Part shown: one piece after another, positions 28,243 to 36,425 of the stretch | Layout: each line of letters starts with the position of its first letter | Position numbering within the stretch: the stretch's first letter is position 1 | Assembly: GCF_002563895.1 (NCBI RefSeq) | Contig: NZ_PDJB01000001.1 | Span: 1,719,501 to 1,783,500 of the forward strand | DNA: 64,000 nt | Reading direction: 5' to 3' | From: Pseudomonas lurida | GTDB lineage: Bacteria > Pseudomonadota > Gammaproteobacteria > Pseudomonadales > Pseudomonadaceae | The notes under the pieces: model-generated | The model's input: the letters and a program-made list of their open reading frames with translations, nothing else | Told to the model about the DNA's origin: nothing | Database searches by the model: none | Translations under genes and position numbers: made by a program

Positions 28243-28724
28243 TGAGTACCGGAAGAATCCAATTCGCCGAGCAAGACGGGACCTTCGTCCTGAAATTTGT
28301 CGGTGAAGTGCGCCTGACCTTGTGTTCGGCGCTGGATGCGACGATTGAGCGGATCTTCACAGCGCTGAACTTCTCGGCGATCGTGATCGATCTGACCGAA
28401 ACCCGCAGCATCGATAGCACCACCCTTGGCTTGCTGGCCAAGTTGTCCATTCTGTCTCGGCAGAAGGTCGGCCTGTTGCCGACAGTCGTCACCACCCACG
28501 AAGACATTACCCGGCTGCTGCAGTCGATGGGCTTCGACCAGGTGTTCAACATCGTTGACCGCCCGATCCCATGCCCGGAATGCCTCACCGACCTGCCGTC
28601 CCAGGACCAGTCCGAGGAAGTCGTGCGGGTCAAGGTGCTGGAAGCGCACAAAATCCTGATGGGCCTCAACGAGTCCAACCGCGAAGCCTTCCACGACCTC
28701 GTGAACGCGCTAGAGCGCCACTGA
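28242..28724 (+). CDS. STAS-domain anti-sigma factor antagonist
   Basis: This 160-residue protein starts on the ATG that overlaps the stop of the phosphatase gene (TGATG), so translation is coupled. The STAS fold spans about residues 5-105, with the phosphorylatable serine region TRSIDSTTLG (S56 and S59). It resembles HsbA, which binds an anti-sigma factor when unphosphorylated. The extra C-terminal tail (about 106-160, with a CPECLTDLPS knuckle) is unusual for simple STAS proteins. The phosphatase upstream is its likely activator; the kinase or anti-sigma partner is not in the window. Confidence 0.87.
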   Translation: MSTGRIQFAEQDGTFVLKFVGEVRLTLCSALDATIERIFTALNFSAIVIDLTETRSIDSTTLGLLAKLSILSRQKVGLLPTVVTTHEDITRLLQSMGFDQVFNIVDRPIPCPECLTDLPSQDQSEEVVRVKVLEAHKILMGLNESNREAFHDLVNALERH

Positions 28725-28751
28725 CCCCCTCGGCTGCTGGAACACCGTCCA

Positions 28752-28780
28752 ATGTAGGAGCAGGCAAGCCAGCTCCCACA
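28752..28780. repeat. Single REP element
   Basis: TGTAGGAGC and GCTCCCACA flank AGGCAAGCCA. It lies just after the STAS gene and is the last clear REP copy before the accessory region. Confidence 0.8.
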
Positions 28781-28819
28781 GTTGATCCGAGGTCGGCCTG
28801 AGGTACGGGACACAAGCAT

Positions 28820-28857
28820 AAAAAAGGGCGGCACCCGCGAGGGTACCGCCCTTTTTG
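28820..28857. terminator. Bidirectional terminator between STAS gene and tal
   Basis: AAAAAGGGCGG and CCGCCCTTTTT flank a CACCCGCGAGGGTA loop. The A and T runs on both sides suit both convergent genes. Confidence 0.9.
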
Positions 28858-28869
28858 TCGCCGCCTGCT

Positions 28870-29796
28870 TTACAGCTTGGCAGTCAACAACGCTTCAAGC
28901 TTCTCTTGGTCGCGAGCAAACTGACGAATACCTTCCGCCAGCTTCTCGGTCGCCATCGCATCCTCGTTGGACTCCCAACGGAACTGCGCTTCAGTCAGAT
29001 GCACACGCGCCTCACCGGCATGGCCTGGCGACAATTTACGCTCCAGCTTGCCTTCATCCGCCGCCAGCTTTTCCAGCAGGTCAGGGCTGATGGTCAGGCG
29101 ATCACACCCAGCCAACTCTTCGATCTGGCTCAGGTTGCGGAAGCTCGCACCCATGACCACGGTCTTGTAGCCGTTGGCCTTGTAGTAGTTGTAGATGCGC
29201 GTCACCGACTGCACGCCCGGGTCTTCAGCACCGGTGTAGTCGTTGCCGTTGGCCTTCTTGTACCAGTCGTAGATACGGCCCACGAACGGCGAAATCAGGA
29301 ACACCCCGGCTTCTGCACACGCCACGGCCTGGGCGAACGAGAACAGCAGGGTCAGGTTGGTCTGGATGCCTTCTTTTTCCAGTTGCTCGGCGGCGCGGAT
29401 GCCTTCCCAGGTGGAAGCGATCTTGATCAGCACGCGGTCGCGGCCAACGCCGGCCTTGTCGTACAGGTCGATCAGACGGTGCGCACGCTTGAGTACGGCG
29501 TCAGTGTCGAACGACAGGCGGGCATCTACCTCGGTGGAAATGCGGCCCGGTACCACTTTGAGGATCTCTTGGCCCACCGCCACCGCAAAACGGTCACTGG
29601 CCAGGCCCACGTCACCATTGCAGTCCTTGACGCACTCATCCAGCAGCTTGGCATAGCCAGGGATCGAAGCGGCCTTGAGCAACAGGGAAGGGTTGGTGGT
29701 TGCGTCTTGCGGCTTGAGCTTGGCGAGGGTGGAGAAATCGCCGGTATCGGCTACGACGGTGGTGAATTGCTTGAGTTGTTCCAGCTTGGAAGTCAT
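28870..29796 (-). CDS. tal: Transaldolase
   Basis: This 308-residue cytoplasmic enzyme starts [10 protein letters not shown]; a frame extension to 29853 is not supported. The TalB-type motifs are present: DATTNPSLL near the N-terminus and the Schiff-base lysine in [12 protein letters not shown]. Transaldolase moves a dihydroxyacetone unit between sugar phosphates in the pentose phosphate pathway. In pseudomonads the gene lies in this mlaA to dusA block. It ends just before a bidirectional terminator. Confidence 0.96.
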   Translation of the reverse strand: MTSKLEQLKQFTTVVADTGDFSTLAKLKPQDATTNPSLLLKAASIPGYAKLLDECVKDCNGDVGLASDRFAVAVGQEILKVVPGRISTEVDARLSFDTDAVLKRAHRLIDLYDKAGVGRDRVLIKIASTWEGIRAAEQLEKEGIQTNLTLLFSFAQAVACAEAGVFLISPFVGRIYDWYKKANGNDYTGAEDPGVQSVTRIYNYYKANGYKTVVMGASFRNLSQIEELAGCDRLTISPDLLEKLAADEGKLERKLSPGHAGEARVHLTEAQFRWESNEDAMATEKLAEGIRQFARDQEKLEALLTAKL

Positions 29797-30057
29797 GGGC
29801 GTGCTCTGTCCTATGGGTCTGGTGACATTACCCGAGCGCCGGCAGGCGCTCAAGGGCGCAAATGCGTTCGATCGTTTGCGAGGGCAACAACCTGAAAACA
29901 GCCGTTTGAATCACCGGCTGTGGTGCTAAATAGGAGGCCAAAAACACCATCGGGTTCAACCTAACTTGCACCCGATCCACTCAGTCGACCTGAGGGCGCG
30001 GGCTTGCTCACGAATGCAGCCAGTCAGCCGCCAATGCACCAACTGACACCCAGGCCA

Positions 30058-31023
30058 TCACCGCCCCTCCAACAACTCCCCCGCCTGATCCAGCAACGCC
30101 AACGGATCGCTCGCCTTGTGAATGTCCACCGACAACAACTGCCTGAACTTGCGCGCGCCCGGGAAACCGGTGCCCAGCCCAAGAATATGTCGAGTGATAT
30201 GGTGCATCGATCCACCCGAAGCCAAATGCTGCGCAATGTAAGGCCGCAACTGCACCAACGCCTCAGCCCGACTGATCACCGGCGCCTCACTGCCAAACAA
30301 CTGCTGATCCACCTCCGCCAACAAATACGGGTTGTGATAAGCCTCGCGCCCCAGCATCACCCCATCAAACACCTGCAAATGCTCCTGGCACTGCTCCAGC
30401 GTCTTGATGCCGCCGTTGAGGATAATCTCCAGTTCCGGGAAGTCCTGCTTCAACTGCGCCGCCACGTCATAGCGCAACGGCGGAATGTCGCGATTCTCCT
30501 TCGGCGACAACCCCTCCAGAATCGCAATCCGTGCATGCACGGTGAAACTGGTGCAGCCGGCGTCCCTCACCGTCCCGACGAACTCACACAACTGGCCATA
30601 ACTGTCCCGACCATTGATCCCGATACGATGTTTCACCGTCACCGGAATCGACACCGCATCACGCATTGCCTTCACGCAATCCGCCACCAACGCCGGGTGC
30701 GCCATCAGGATCGCGCCGATCATATTGTTCTGCACCCGGTCGCTGGGGCAGCCGACGTTCAGGTTCACCTCGTCGTAACCGGCCGCCTCGGCCATGCGCG
30801 CGCACGCGGCCAGGTCAGCGGGCACGCTGCCGCCCAACTGCAGTGCAAGCGGGTGCTCGGCTTCGTTGTGGCGCAGGAAACGGTCGTGGTCACCGTGCAG
30901 GATGGCGCCGGTGGTGACCATCTCGGTGTAGAGCAGGGCGTGCTTGGAGAGCAGGCGCAGGAAGAACCGGCAGTGGCGGTCGGTCCAGTCCATCATTGGG
31001 GCTACACTAAATTTACGATTCAT
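30058..31023 (-). CDS. dusA: tRNA-dihydrouridine synthase A
   Basis: This 321-residue flavoenzyme reduces uridine at positions 20/20a in tRNA D-loops. It starts MNRKFSVAPMMDWTDRHCR; the FMN-binding barrel motifs LNVGCPSDRVQ and the active-site cysteine in that loop are present. The gene is complete. Its 5' end faces a tyrosine integrase gene 157 bases away. The start of dusA is a known attachment site for a family of phage and island integrases, and the first codons may have been recreated by such an insertion. Confidence 0.96.
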   Translation of the reverse strand: MNRKFSVAPMMDWTDRHCRFFLRLLSKHALLYTEMVTTGAILHGDHDRFLRHNEAEHPLALQLGGSVPADLAACARMAEAAGYDEVNLNVGCPSDRVQNNMIGAILMAHPALVADCVKAMRDAVSIPVTVKHRIGINGRDSYGQLCEFVGTVRDAGCTSFTVHARIAILEGLSPKENRDIPPLRYDVAAQLKQDFPELEIILNGGIKTLEQCQEHLQVFDGVMLGREAYHNPYLLAEVDQQLFGSEAPVISRAEALVQLRPYIAQHLASGGSMHHITRHILGLGTGFPGARKFRQLLSVDIHKASDPLALLDQAGELLEGR

Positions 31024-31060
31024 AAAGCCTTGTATTTAAAGGTCTCCAGCATATTTTAGT
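31000..31060. other. Candidate integration site at the 5' end of dusA
   Basis: The first codons of dusA and the adjacent AT-rich leader are where dusA-type integrases recombine. The core region here is proposed from position only. A second copy of the stretch at 31000-31023 was looked for downstream and not found in the window. Confidence 0.4.
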
Positions 31061-31085
31061 GCTATCCTGCGTGTACATTTCAGGG

Positions 31086-31119
31086 CCAAAATGACGGTTT
31101 TGGTACACCTGGGGTACAC
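31086..31119. promoter_or_regulatory. Inverted and direct repeats before the integrase gene
   Basis: CCAAAA-N6-TTTTGG (31086-31103) is a perfect inverted repeat. GGTACAC occurs at 31102-31108 and 31113-31119, 11 bases apart. These could be integrase arm sites or operators at the integrase promoter. Confidence 0.45.
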
Positions 31120-31179
31120 GCCGTGTGCAAAAAGGTATGCATCGGGGTACGGGTTAATGAACATTGAGTGAACACAAGT

Positions 31180-32310
31180 ATGGCTTCGATACACCAGCTC
31201 CCCAGTGGCAAATGGCGCGCCCTCATTCGGAAAAAGGGCATCACCCCGATCAGCGCAACGTTCGTGACCGAAAAGCTTGCGAAGACATTCGCGAAGGAGA
31301 AGGAGCGTCAGCTTGAAGAGATCAAGGCTACAGGCAGGACGGCGGCCCCCAAGGGTTCAACTGTCGCTCATTATATCGATGACTACCTCGATTACATACA
31401 GCGTGGGCGAACCCTTCAGCGGAGCGCGCTGTTTATCTACAAGGCGTTGAAGAAAAGATTTGGCAAAATCGGCATCGAACGGCTTTCGAAGAGCCACCTG
31501 GATTCGTTCATCAATGATCGGAAAAAGGAGGGCGTACAGGGCCAGACTATCGCCGGTGATCTCTCCCTGCTGTCATCTGTCCTTCGCTATTGCTATGACA
31601 GTAAGCACCTAGATGTAGATCCCGACCTTGCAGACAAAGCTCGGAAAAGCCTCAAGACCAATCACAAAATGAGGATCAAAAGCCGAGAGGTTGAATGCTT
31701 GCCGACTCAGTCAGAAGTTGACGCCATTATTGCGGCCTACGCCAACAAAAAGCGCCAAAAGATCGACATGCCCAAGGTCATCAAATTCGGACTTTACACC
31801 TCCATGCGACAGTCGGAAATCTGTGGGATCAGAATTGAAGATTTAGACAGGGAAAATAAAACTGTCATCATTCGTGACCGTAAGCATCCGAGTGACAAAG
31901 AGGGTAACGATGAGACAGTTGCATTGCTTCCATCTGCCTGGCAGATAGTCGAAACGGTCATTGGGAGTCGCCAGTCAGGCTGCATTTTTCCCTACAATCC
32001 CAAGTCTGTGTCCACCGCGTTCACTCGTGCAAGGGCAGTTGCGGGAGTAACACGTCCGGTTCGATTCCACGACCTAAGGCATAAAGCAATTACCGACTTC
32101 TTTGGCCTTGGCCTTAACGTACCCCAGGTCGCTTCAATGAGTGGCCATCGCGACTGGCAAACACTGAAGCGCTATACACACGTCAAAGCGACTGATGTTC
32201 ATGCAGCTTACAATGCTCTAAATCTCAAACAGGGAGATTTGAAAAATGTCGACAGCCAGCTCGCTCTGATCTTGCAGAAGCTCGGTGATATGAATGGCGC
32301 CCCGGCATAA
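31180..32310 (+). CDS. Tyrosine recombinase / site-specific integrase
   Basis: The protein has 376 residues if started at ATG 31180 (MASIHQLPSGKW); a GTG at 31168 is the alternative. It has an Arm-type N-terminal domain, a SAM-like core-binding domain (about 60-160), and a catalytic domain. The catalytic set is visible: Arg in SMRQSEICGIR, HDLRH, GHRDWQTL and the nucleophile Tyr in KRYTH. Position beside dusA suggests the dusA-specific integrase family, which moves prophages and islands. GC content falls from here on. A terminator follows at once. Confidence 0.93.
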   Translation: MASIHQLPSGKWRALIRKKGITPISATFVTEKLAKTFAKEKERQLEEIKATGRTAAPKGSTVAHYIDDYLDYIQRGRTLQRSALFIYKALKKRFGKIGIERLSKSHLDSFINDRKKEGVQGQTIAGDLSLLSSVLRYCYDSKHLDVDPDLADKARKSLKTNHKMRIKSREVECLPTQSEVDAIIAAYANKKRQKIDMPKVIKFGLYTSMRQSEICGIRIEDLDRENKTVIIRDRKHPSDKEGNDETVALLPSAWQIVETVIGSRQSGCIFPYNPKSVSTAFTRARAVAGVTRPVRFHDLRHKAITDFFGLGLNVPQVASMSGHRDWQTLKRYTHVKATDVHAAYNALNLKQGDLKNVDSQLALILQKLGDMNGAPA

Positions 32311-32313
32311 AAA

Positions 32314-32343
32314 ACAAGGGGGCCATCTGGCCCCCTTTTTTTA
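32314..32343. terminator. Terminator between integrase and excisionase-like gene
   Basis: AAGGGGGCCA / TGGCCCCCTT stem followed by a T run. On the minus strand it lies at the 3' end of the small HTH gene, so it probably serves both. Confidence 0.9.
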
Positions 32344-32553
32344 AATGCAGCGCCTGATAAAGTCGTCAGAATCTGTTTCCATCAAACTACCAATGAACTC
32401 CATCACAGCGTTTTTTGGATATAAGTAAGCAGAGCCGAAGCGTATAGGTTTCGGGCCTTTGCCGTGTTTTCTCCAGTAAGCAAGGGTCTCAAGAGTTACC
32501 TTGGCAAGCTCGCTGATGTCCTCGGCGGTGTAGCAGTTGATCTCGTCTGCCAT
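32341..32553 (-). CDS. Small MerR/AlpA-like DNA-binding protein (excisionase-like)
   Basis: The gene encodes 70 residues starting MADEINCYTAEDISELA; a frame extension to 32619 has no better start. The helix-turn-helix (TAEDISELAKVTLETLAYWRK) and the following wing (GPKPIRFGSAYLYPKNAV) match the excisionase/AlpA winged-helix class. Small proteins of this type next to an integrase control excision direction or integrase expression. GAGAAG lies upstream. It is convergent with the integrase gene; excisionase function is inferred from size, fold and location. Confidence 0.72.
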   Translation of the reverse strand: MADEINCYTAEDISELAKVTLETLAYWRKHGKGPKPIRFGSAYLYPKNAVMEFIGSLMETDSDDFIRRCI

Positions 32554-34037
32554 TTTGCTTCTCAAGTTGCTGGCGTCAATCATTAGATGCAGGCTTTTTC
32601 TGAGTGCTGCCGAAATCATTAACCCTAGTAATCAGGACAGTTCTTTTTCTCTCATTAGCACTGCAGAGGTGATTTTTGTCATCAGTATGTGCTTGCTCAA
32701 TAAAGTTCCTGCACAAGTCTTCCAGGCGTAGTTTTGAACAAATTAAGATTTGCGCGGTTTCTTTTTCAACGACATGGCCTGTGCCCTGAGCGATTTTTTT
32801 TTGCATATCAACATCTCGGAAGTGCTCGCCATCATGACCGTCAGCACCCCCATTTTTTCTGAAGCCCGGTGTCGTACCTGCGGCCTGTCAATACATGAGA
32901 AATGTTTTTTGTCTGGGCGTCAAGGAGCACTCCGTATTATTTAAACGGTATGCCTAGGGCATACTCTTAACTATGAGGATGTTGAAATCTATACTGAGAT
33001 AATAGAGATCTAGTCGTTGATGGTAAAGTTGTCATCGGCAAAGTTTTTTTGGGTTGGGCGGCATGTCCGTAGTAACTGCGCGTAGGGGCGCAGTCTTAGA
33101 ATGTAAGTTGCAAAGTAAAAAATGAGTATTGCCACTATAAAACAAAGTTTGCAGCTTACGGCTAATCACTTTTCTACCTTGGGTTAACGATATAACCAAG
33201 AATCAATTTTATGTGGCTTAGTGGTGGCTAGGTGAGGTTTTACATATGTAACGTGTTCGCAAATATAGGTTGATTCGGGAATTCTATCTAACCATCCATC
33301 CGGCGTTGCTGAGAGAAACCTCGAGCCACTGAGGCGGTGTTTATTTATCAACGGCGACTCAGCGGTGTGCTGTATATCGCAGAGAAAATTTCTAGTCCTT
33401 GATGCTGGGGATAGTTACGAAGGCTCGGGGCGAAATTATGCCTCTTGCTGATTCGCTGGATTTTTCGATTTTCGATCACGCAGAGCCTCGGATTTACCAA
33501 AAAAAGTAAGTGAAAAGCTTAGCTTTGGATGCCAAAAAGGAGCCGGGGCCTTCGGCCCCAAATGGGCGAGTAGTTATGAGGGGGGCGGAGGCGCAACCCT
33601 AAACGATGTCATTTTGTTGAAAATGAGCTCAAGAATCCTATAGATCGAAGGATCAGATTTGAAAAGCAACCAGCAAACACGACAGTTTTTAGAACATGAA
33701 ACTGGGGAGGCCCGGGCAATGCTGCTTTTCTTTTGAGTTCAAAATATAGATCTCCGGTTTTGAAAAACGAATTCAAGGGCAGAGATCTCATGATGTCGAA
33801 AAAAAGACATTAATGTCGCATTTATGTAAATATTGAATCAAGATCTGGCACCATCGCTTATGAGGTTCGCGTGCGCAGGGGGGCTGTGGATTAGGCAGGA
33901 AATAAGGTTATCCAGTGATCGAAGCCATTTGGCTGCAAACCGATCTTTCCGCTTGGCCTCGAGTTGTCGTGTAGGCCAAGCTCAATCTCAACGCACCGCC
34001 CCCTTTGAGAGCACCTGCGTCAATCCAGCATTGTCCT
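32554..34037. other. 1.5-kb gene-poor, AT-rich stretch
   Basis: No convincing gene was found. Visible structures are a hairpin ACTGCGC-N6-GCGCAGT near 33076-33095, the hairpin GGGGCC-TTC-GGCCCC near 33553, a near-identical 14-mer TCTAGTC(G/C)TTGATG at 33009 and 33391, and a perfect stem GCTTGGCCT / AGGCCAAGC at 33951-33981 behind the next gene's stop. Short open frames here look random. Confidence 0.5.
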
Positions 34038-34535
34038 CTAACAATCAGCTCTAGATTCGGTAGCGTTAATCCTCTTCCAATATCGATGCACAGTCGATAG
34101 AGCTAGCCCCGTCTCCCGCGCAATTTGCGATTGATTCATTCCAGCAGTCTTAAGCTCGCGAACGACGCTTTCGCTTCCCTTGTTCTGAGGCTTTCCAGGC
34201 TTACGGGGGGCAACCGCTCCATCAGTGAGCTGTTCAGCGAGAATTCCAAGACCTCCTTCTTTCTCAAACGCTTGCAGCTGCTTTAAAGCAGCATCAATGA
34301 GGACAGGGTAGGGGGTGTCCTGCTGTTGGGACATACAAAGAGCTAGGAGGGCCAGAGGGTTTATTCGAAGGCCCTCAGCAAGGCTCTCGAACTTCTCAAG
34401 AGTAATACTTGTTTCGCCTCGCTCGAGGGCGCTGAGTTTGGATTTCGCGGAGGCGTCAGAAAGGTCTTCGTGCCGAAGTTGACGCTGCTTACGCAGTGCT
34501 CGGATGGCGCCCGCGAGTGCGATTCTAAGCTGCAT
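34038..34535 (-). CDS. Regulator with two helix-turn-helix regions
   Basis: This 165-residue protein has an N-terminal Cro/CI-like HTH (about residues 10-62, LRHEDLSDASAKSKLSALERG). A helical linker with an AAL KQLQAF segment follows. A second, resolvase-like HTH lies at the C-terminus (MNQSQIARETGLALSTVHRYWK, about 132-155). The first half resembles XRE repressors and the second the DNA-binding end of Hin-type recombinases without a catalytic domain. It is likely the island's regulator. It is divergent from the unrecognised genes that start at 34775. Confidence 0.72.
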   Translation of the reverse strand: MQLRIALAGAIRALRKQRQLRHEDLSDASAKSKLSALERGETSITLEKFESLAEGLRINPLALLALCMSQQQDTPYPVLIDAALKQLQAFEKEGGLGILAEQLTDGAVAPRKPGKPQNKGSESVVRELKTAGMNQSQIARETGLALSTVHRYWKRINATESRADC

Positions 34536-34774
34536 GGCTCACTCAAAAGTCAGGATATAGCCACACAGGAGGGTTTCCGTTAAATACCTGAATGAGGTAG
34601 TATTGCGCATACTGCGGTCAGGACGGCCCATTGCGAAGCTTCCGTAAGCTCGTTTTGGCAATTTATGGGAATTAGATGAGAGCGTTTCGCTGGGCATGAA
34701 GACCGGCGCGCGGACTTTCCAGCAAGCCTCTGCTGAGCAGGCGTATCACTCGTAAAATATTTCGGAGGCTGTAC

Positions 34775-35170
34775 ATGGTTGGAGTGATCGATACAGGGCT
34801 TTTCGGAGACCCTGGAGCCTCTTTAGTTGGCTCAGAAGTTAGCCTCCAAGACGCGATGTCTGCAGCCAGAAAGCGCTACAAGTGGATGCCCCTGTGCGCC
34901 GTAGAAGAATGGACAATCCTAGACGCCATCGTCACCGACGAAGAGCGAGCCAAAGTAGCCGCCGCAGGCTGCCAACCAATGTTTATGTTTGCCCACAAGG
35001 TCGTGGATGACGAGCAGAGACGTTTTGAACCTGGCCACTGGGTCAGGTCGAGTATGGCCACTGCGTTCAACGACGGCTTTCTGTTCGAAACTCGGAATAG
35101 CGTCTATGTGCTACTTGGGCCGGGTCATCGCAAATCAGCAACCATCAAAGAAATCTTCTCTCTATTTTGA
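34775..35170 (+). CDS. Hypothetical protein, possibly DUF6957
   Basis: This gene encodes 131 residues (MVGVIDTGLFGDPG). It is soluble, with no signal peptide. The middle holds WTILDAIVTDEERAK and MFMFAHKVVDDEQRRF, and the tail VYVLLGPGHRKSATI. The pattern resembles small Pseudomonas island proteins grouped as DUF6957; this is from memory and unconfirmed. It is the first of three plus-strand unknown genes with gaps of 50-90 bases, which may form one transcript. CGGAGG lies 7-12 bases before the ATG. Confidence 0.55.
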   Translation: MVGVIDTGLFGDPGASLVGSEVSLQDAMSAARKRYKWMPLCAVEEWTILDAIVTDEERAKVAAAGCQPMFMFAHKVVDDEQRRFEPGHWVRSSMATAFNDGFLFETRNSVYVLLGPGHRKSATIKEIFSLF

Positions 35171-35217
35171 ATTAACCAACCGGGCTGCTTTGCGTCCGCA
35201 GAAAACTGAGGCACCTG

Positions 35218-35664
35218 ATGTTCAGAACCGAAGACTCAGACGCTATTGGCGTTCCGGGATTGTTTGGCGAAGGCTTGATGCACTGGCAGGGCGTGTCACG
35301 GGTGCTCAGATCGCACTGGTATCACCTGACCGTTCGAATCAGCGAGCAGGGTCGAAGCACTGAGTTCACGCGAATGATCGAAGGTGAGCGCAGACTGCAG
35401 CAAATGCTTGTGCAGCAAAATGCAGGGGAAGTGATAGTCGACGTGCAAGTGGTCACCCCCCCTTGGATGAATAACTGCGATGGCTGGGGTATGGAACGCG
35501 TCGTTAAGGTGACTGTTGGTGATGATAATTGCGACTTTGAGGTCAGCCTGATCGAGGTGGACAGTGGGGCTGTTTACCACAACTCACACCAACCAGGTTT
35601 TCAAATTCAGTCACTGCAGAACTGCCGGCCAATTTTTCTCGAAACCATGATTCGATCAGTCTGA
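35218..35664 (+). CDS. Unrecognised 148-residue protein
   Basis: The protein starts MFRTEDSDAIGVPG. It appears to be a mixed alpha/beta soluble domain (SRVLRSHWYHLTVRIS, RVVKVTVGDDNCDFEVSLIEV) without catalytic motifs, signal peptide or membrane segments. It follows the previous gene after 47 bases and precedes another unknown gene on the same strand. GC is lower than in the core genome. No family was recognised. Confidence 0.5.
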   Translation: MFRTEDSDAIGVPGLFGEGLMHWQGVSRVLRSHWYHLTVRISEQGRSTEFTRMIEGERRLQQMLVQQNAGEVIVDVQVVTPPWMNNCDGWGMERVVKVTVGDDNCDFEVSLIEVDSGAVYHNSHQPGFQIQSLQNCRPIFLETMIRSV

Positions 35665-35754
35665 AAATTACCAACAATCTTGCACGATACCAACGCGCCT
35701 GGTTGCGTGTGCAATTCCAGATATCTCCATACAGAACGCAGCCGGAGGGCAGTG

Positions 35755-36138
35755 ATGCTCGACACGATAGATGTAAATTTCCACGGAAAGCGCCATACAG
35801 ATTTCGATCTCAAACGAATCATTAAAGCCCAGGAGCAAGGCTTTGATGTGCCGGTTACCGCTTATCTCTGCGGTGTTTCGATTAGGTCGCGCGCAGGTAT
35901 CGGTGTTGTTTTTGGCCACAAGCGCAAAGACCAGTACGGTCGGTTTGGCGATGGTCACCTGATCAGGACTTCTGACGTGCTGAAGGTCGAACGTGAAGGG
36001 CGATTTTGGGTGATGACAACCGTGAATTCGCGTTATGTACTAGCAACGTTCCAGCGGGATAATGGACGTGCAAGCCTCCGCCAATACCTTCGACTTTCTA
36101 GTGCTCAGCATCATCTATCCCCGAACCTGCTGCAATAA
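35755..36138 (+). CDS. Unrecognised 127-residue protein
   Basis: ATG 35755 (MLDTIDVNFHGKRHTD) is chosen because GGAGGGC precedes it; a longer frame to 35680 lacks a ribosome site. The protein is basic and soluble, with a beta-rich middle (VTAYLCGVSIRSRAG, GDGHLIRTSDVLKVE, WVMTTVNSRYVLATF) that could be a small nucleic-acid-binding barrel; this is only a guess. It is third in the plus-strand set 34775-36138. Confidence 0.5.
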   Translation: MLDTIDVNFHGKRHTDFDLKRIIKAQEQGFDVPVTAYLCGVSIRSRAGIGVVFGHKRKDQYGRFGDGHLIRTSDVLKVEREGRFWVMTTVNSRYVLATFQRDNGRASLRQYLRLSSAQHHLSPNLLQ

Positions 36139-36291
36139 AGGCGTGCCTCCTATGATCGGCCTATGACTAAAGGATCCGGAGACTGTATGTCGAGCATGTT
36201 GATGAGAGCGGGCGAAACGATCTTTATTGCATCAGGTGTTGATGACCATCCTGTTTCGTAGTCGATGGCTATTCACATCCCTACCGGGCTT

Positions 36292-36404
36292 GCCCCCTTT
36301 GGGGGCTGACTGGCGTGACCAATCCCTGACTGCACCAGGTTTTGGCCCTATGGGCTTTCATTCTCAGGCCTTTGGCCCCAGAGGGCCGGCGCGCTCCGCT
36401 TGCT
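36292..36404. other. GC-rich hairpin cluster, copy A
   Basis: GCCCCC-TTT-GGGGGC (36292-36306), GGCCC-TAT-GGGCT and GGCCTTTGGCC / GGGCCGG stems follow one another. The block ends in CGCGCTCCGCTTGCT (36390-36404), which recurs exactly at 46185-46199 in a similar block. Confidence 0.5.
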
Positions 36405-36425
36405 TTAGGCAGTCAATGAGCGCTT

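Noticed and set aside
28855-29895. Long plus-strand frame opposite transaldolase
   Set aside because: Shadow of tal; no independent start or family.
32576-32944. Short open frames on both strands beside the excisionase-like gene
   Set aside because: No ribosome sites, no recognised domain, and mutually overlapping; one minus-strand frame rich in lysine near its end was considered but has no support.
33609-33791. 60-residue minus-strand frame in the gene-poor stretch
   Set aside because: No ribosome site or family; the surrounding hairpins suggest noncoding sequence.
36163-36261. Tiny frame (24-32 residues, MLMRAGETIFIAS) resembling the start of CsrA
   Set aside because: The likeness covers about ten residues and the frame stops before the CsrA core, so it was not called a gene or remnant.
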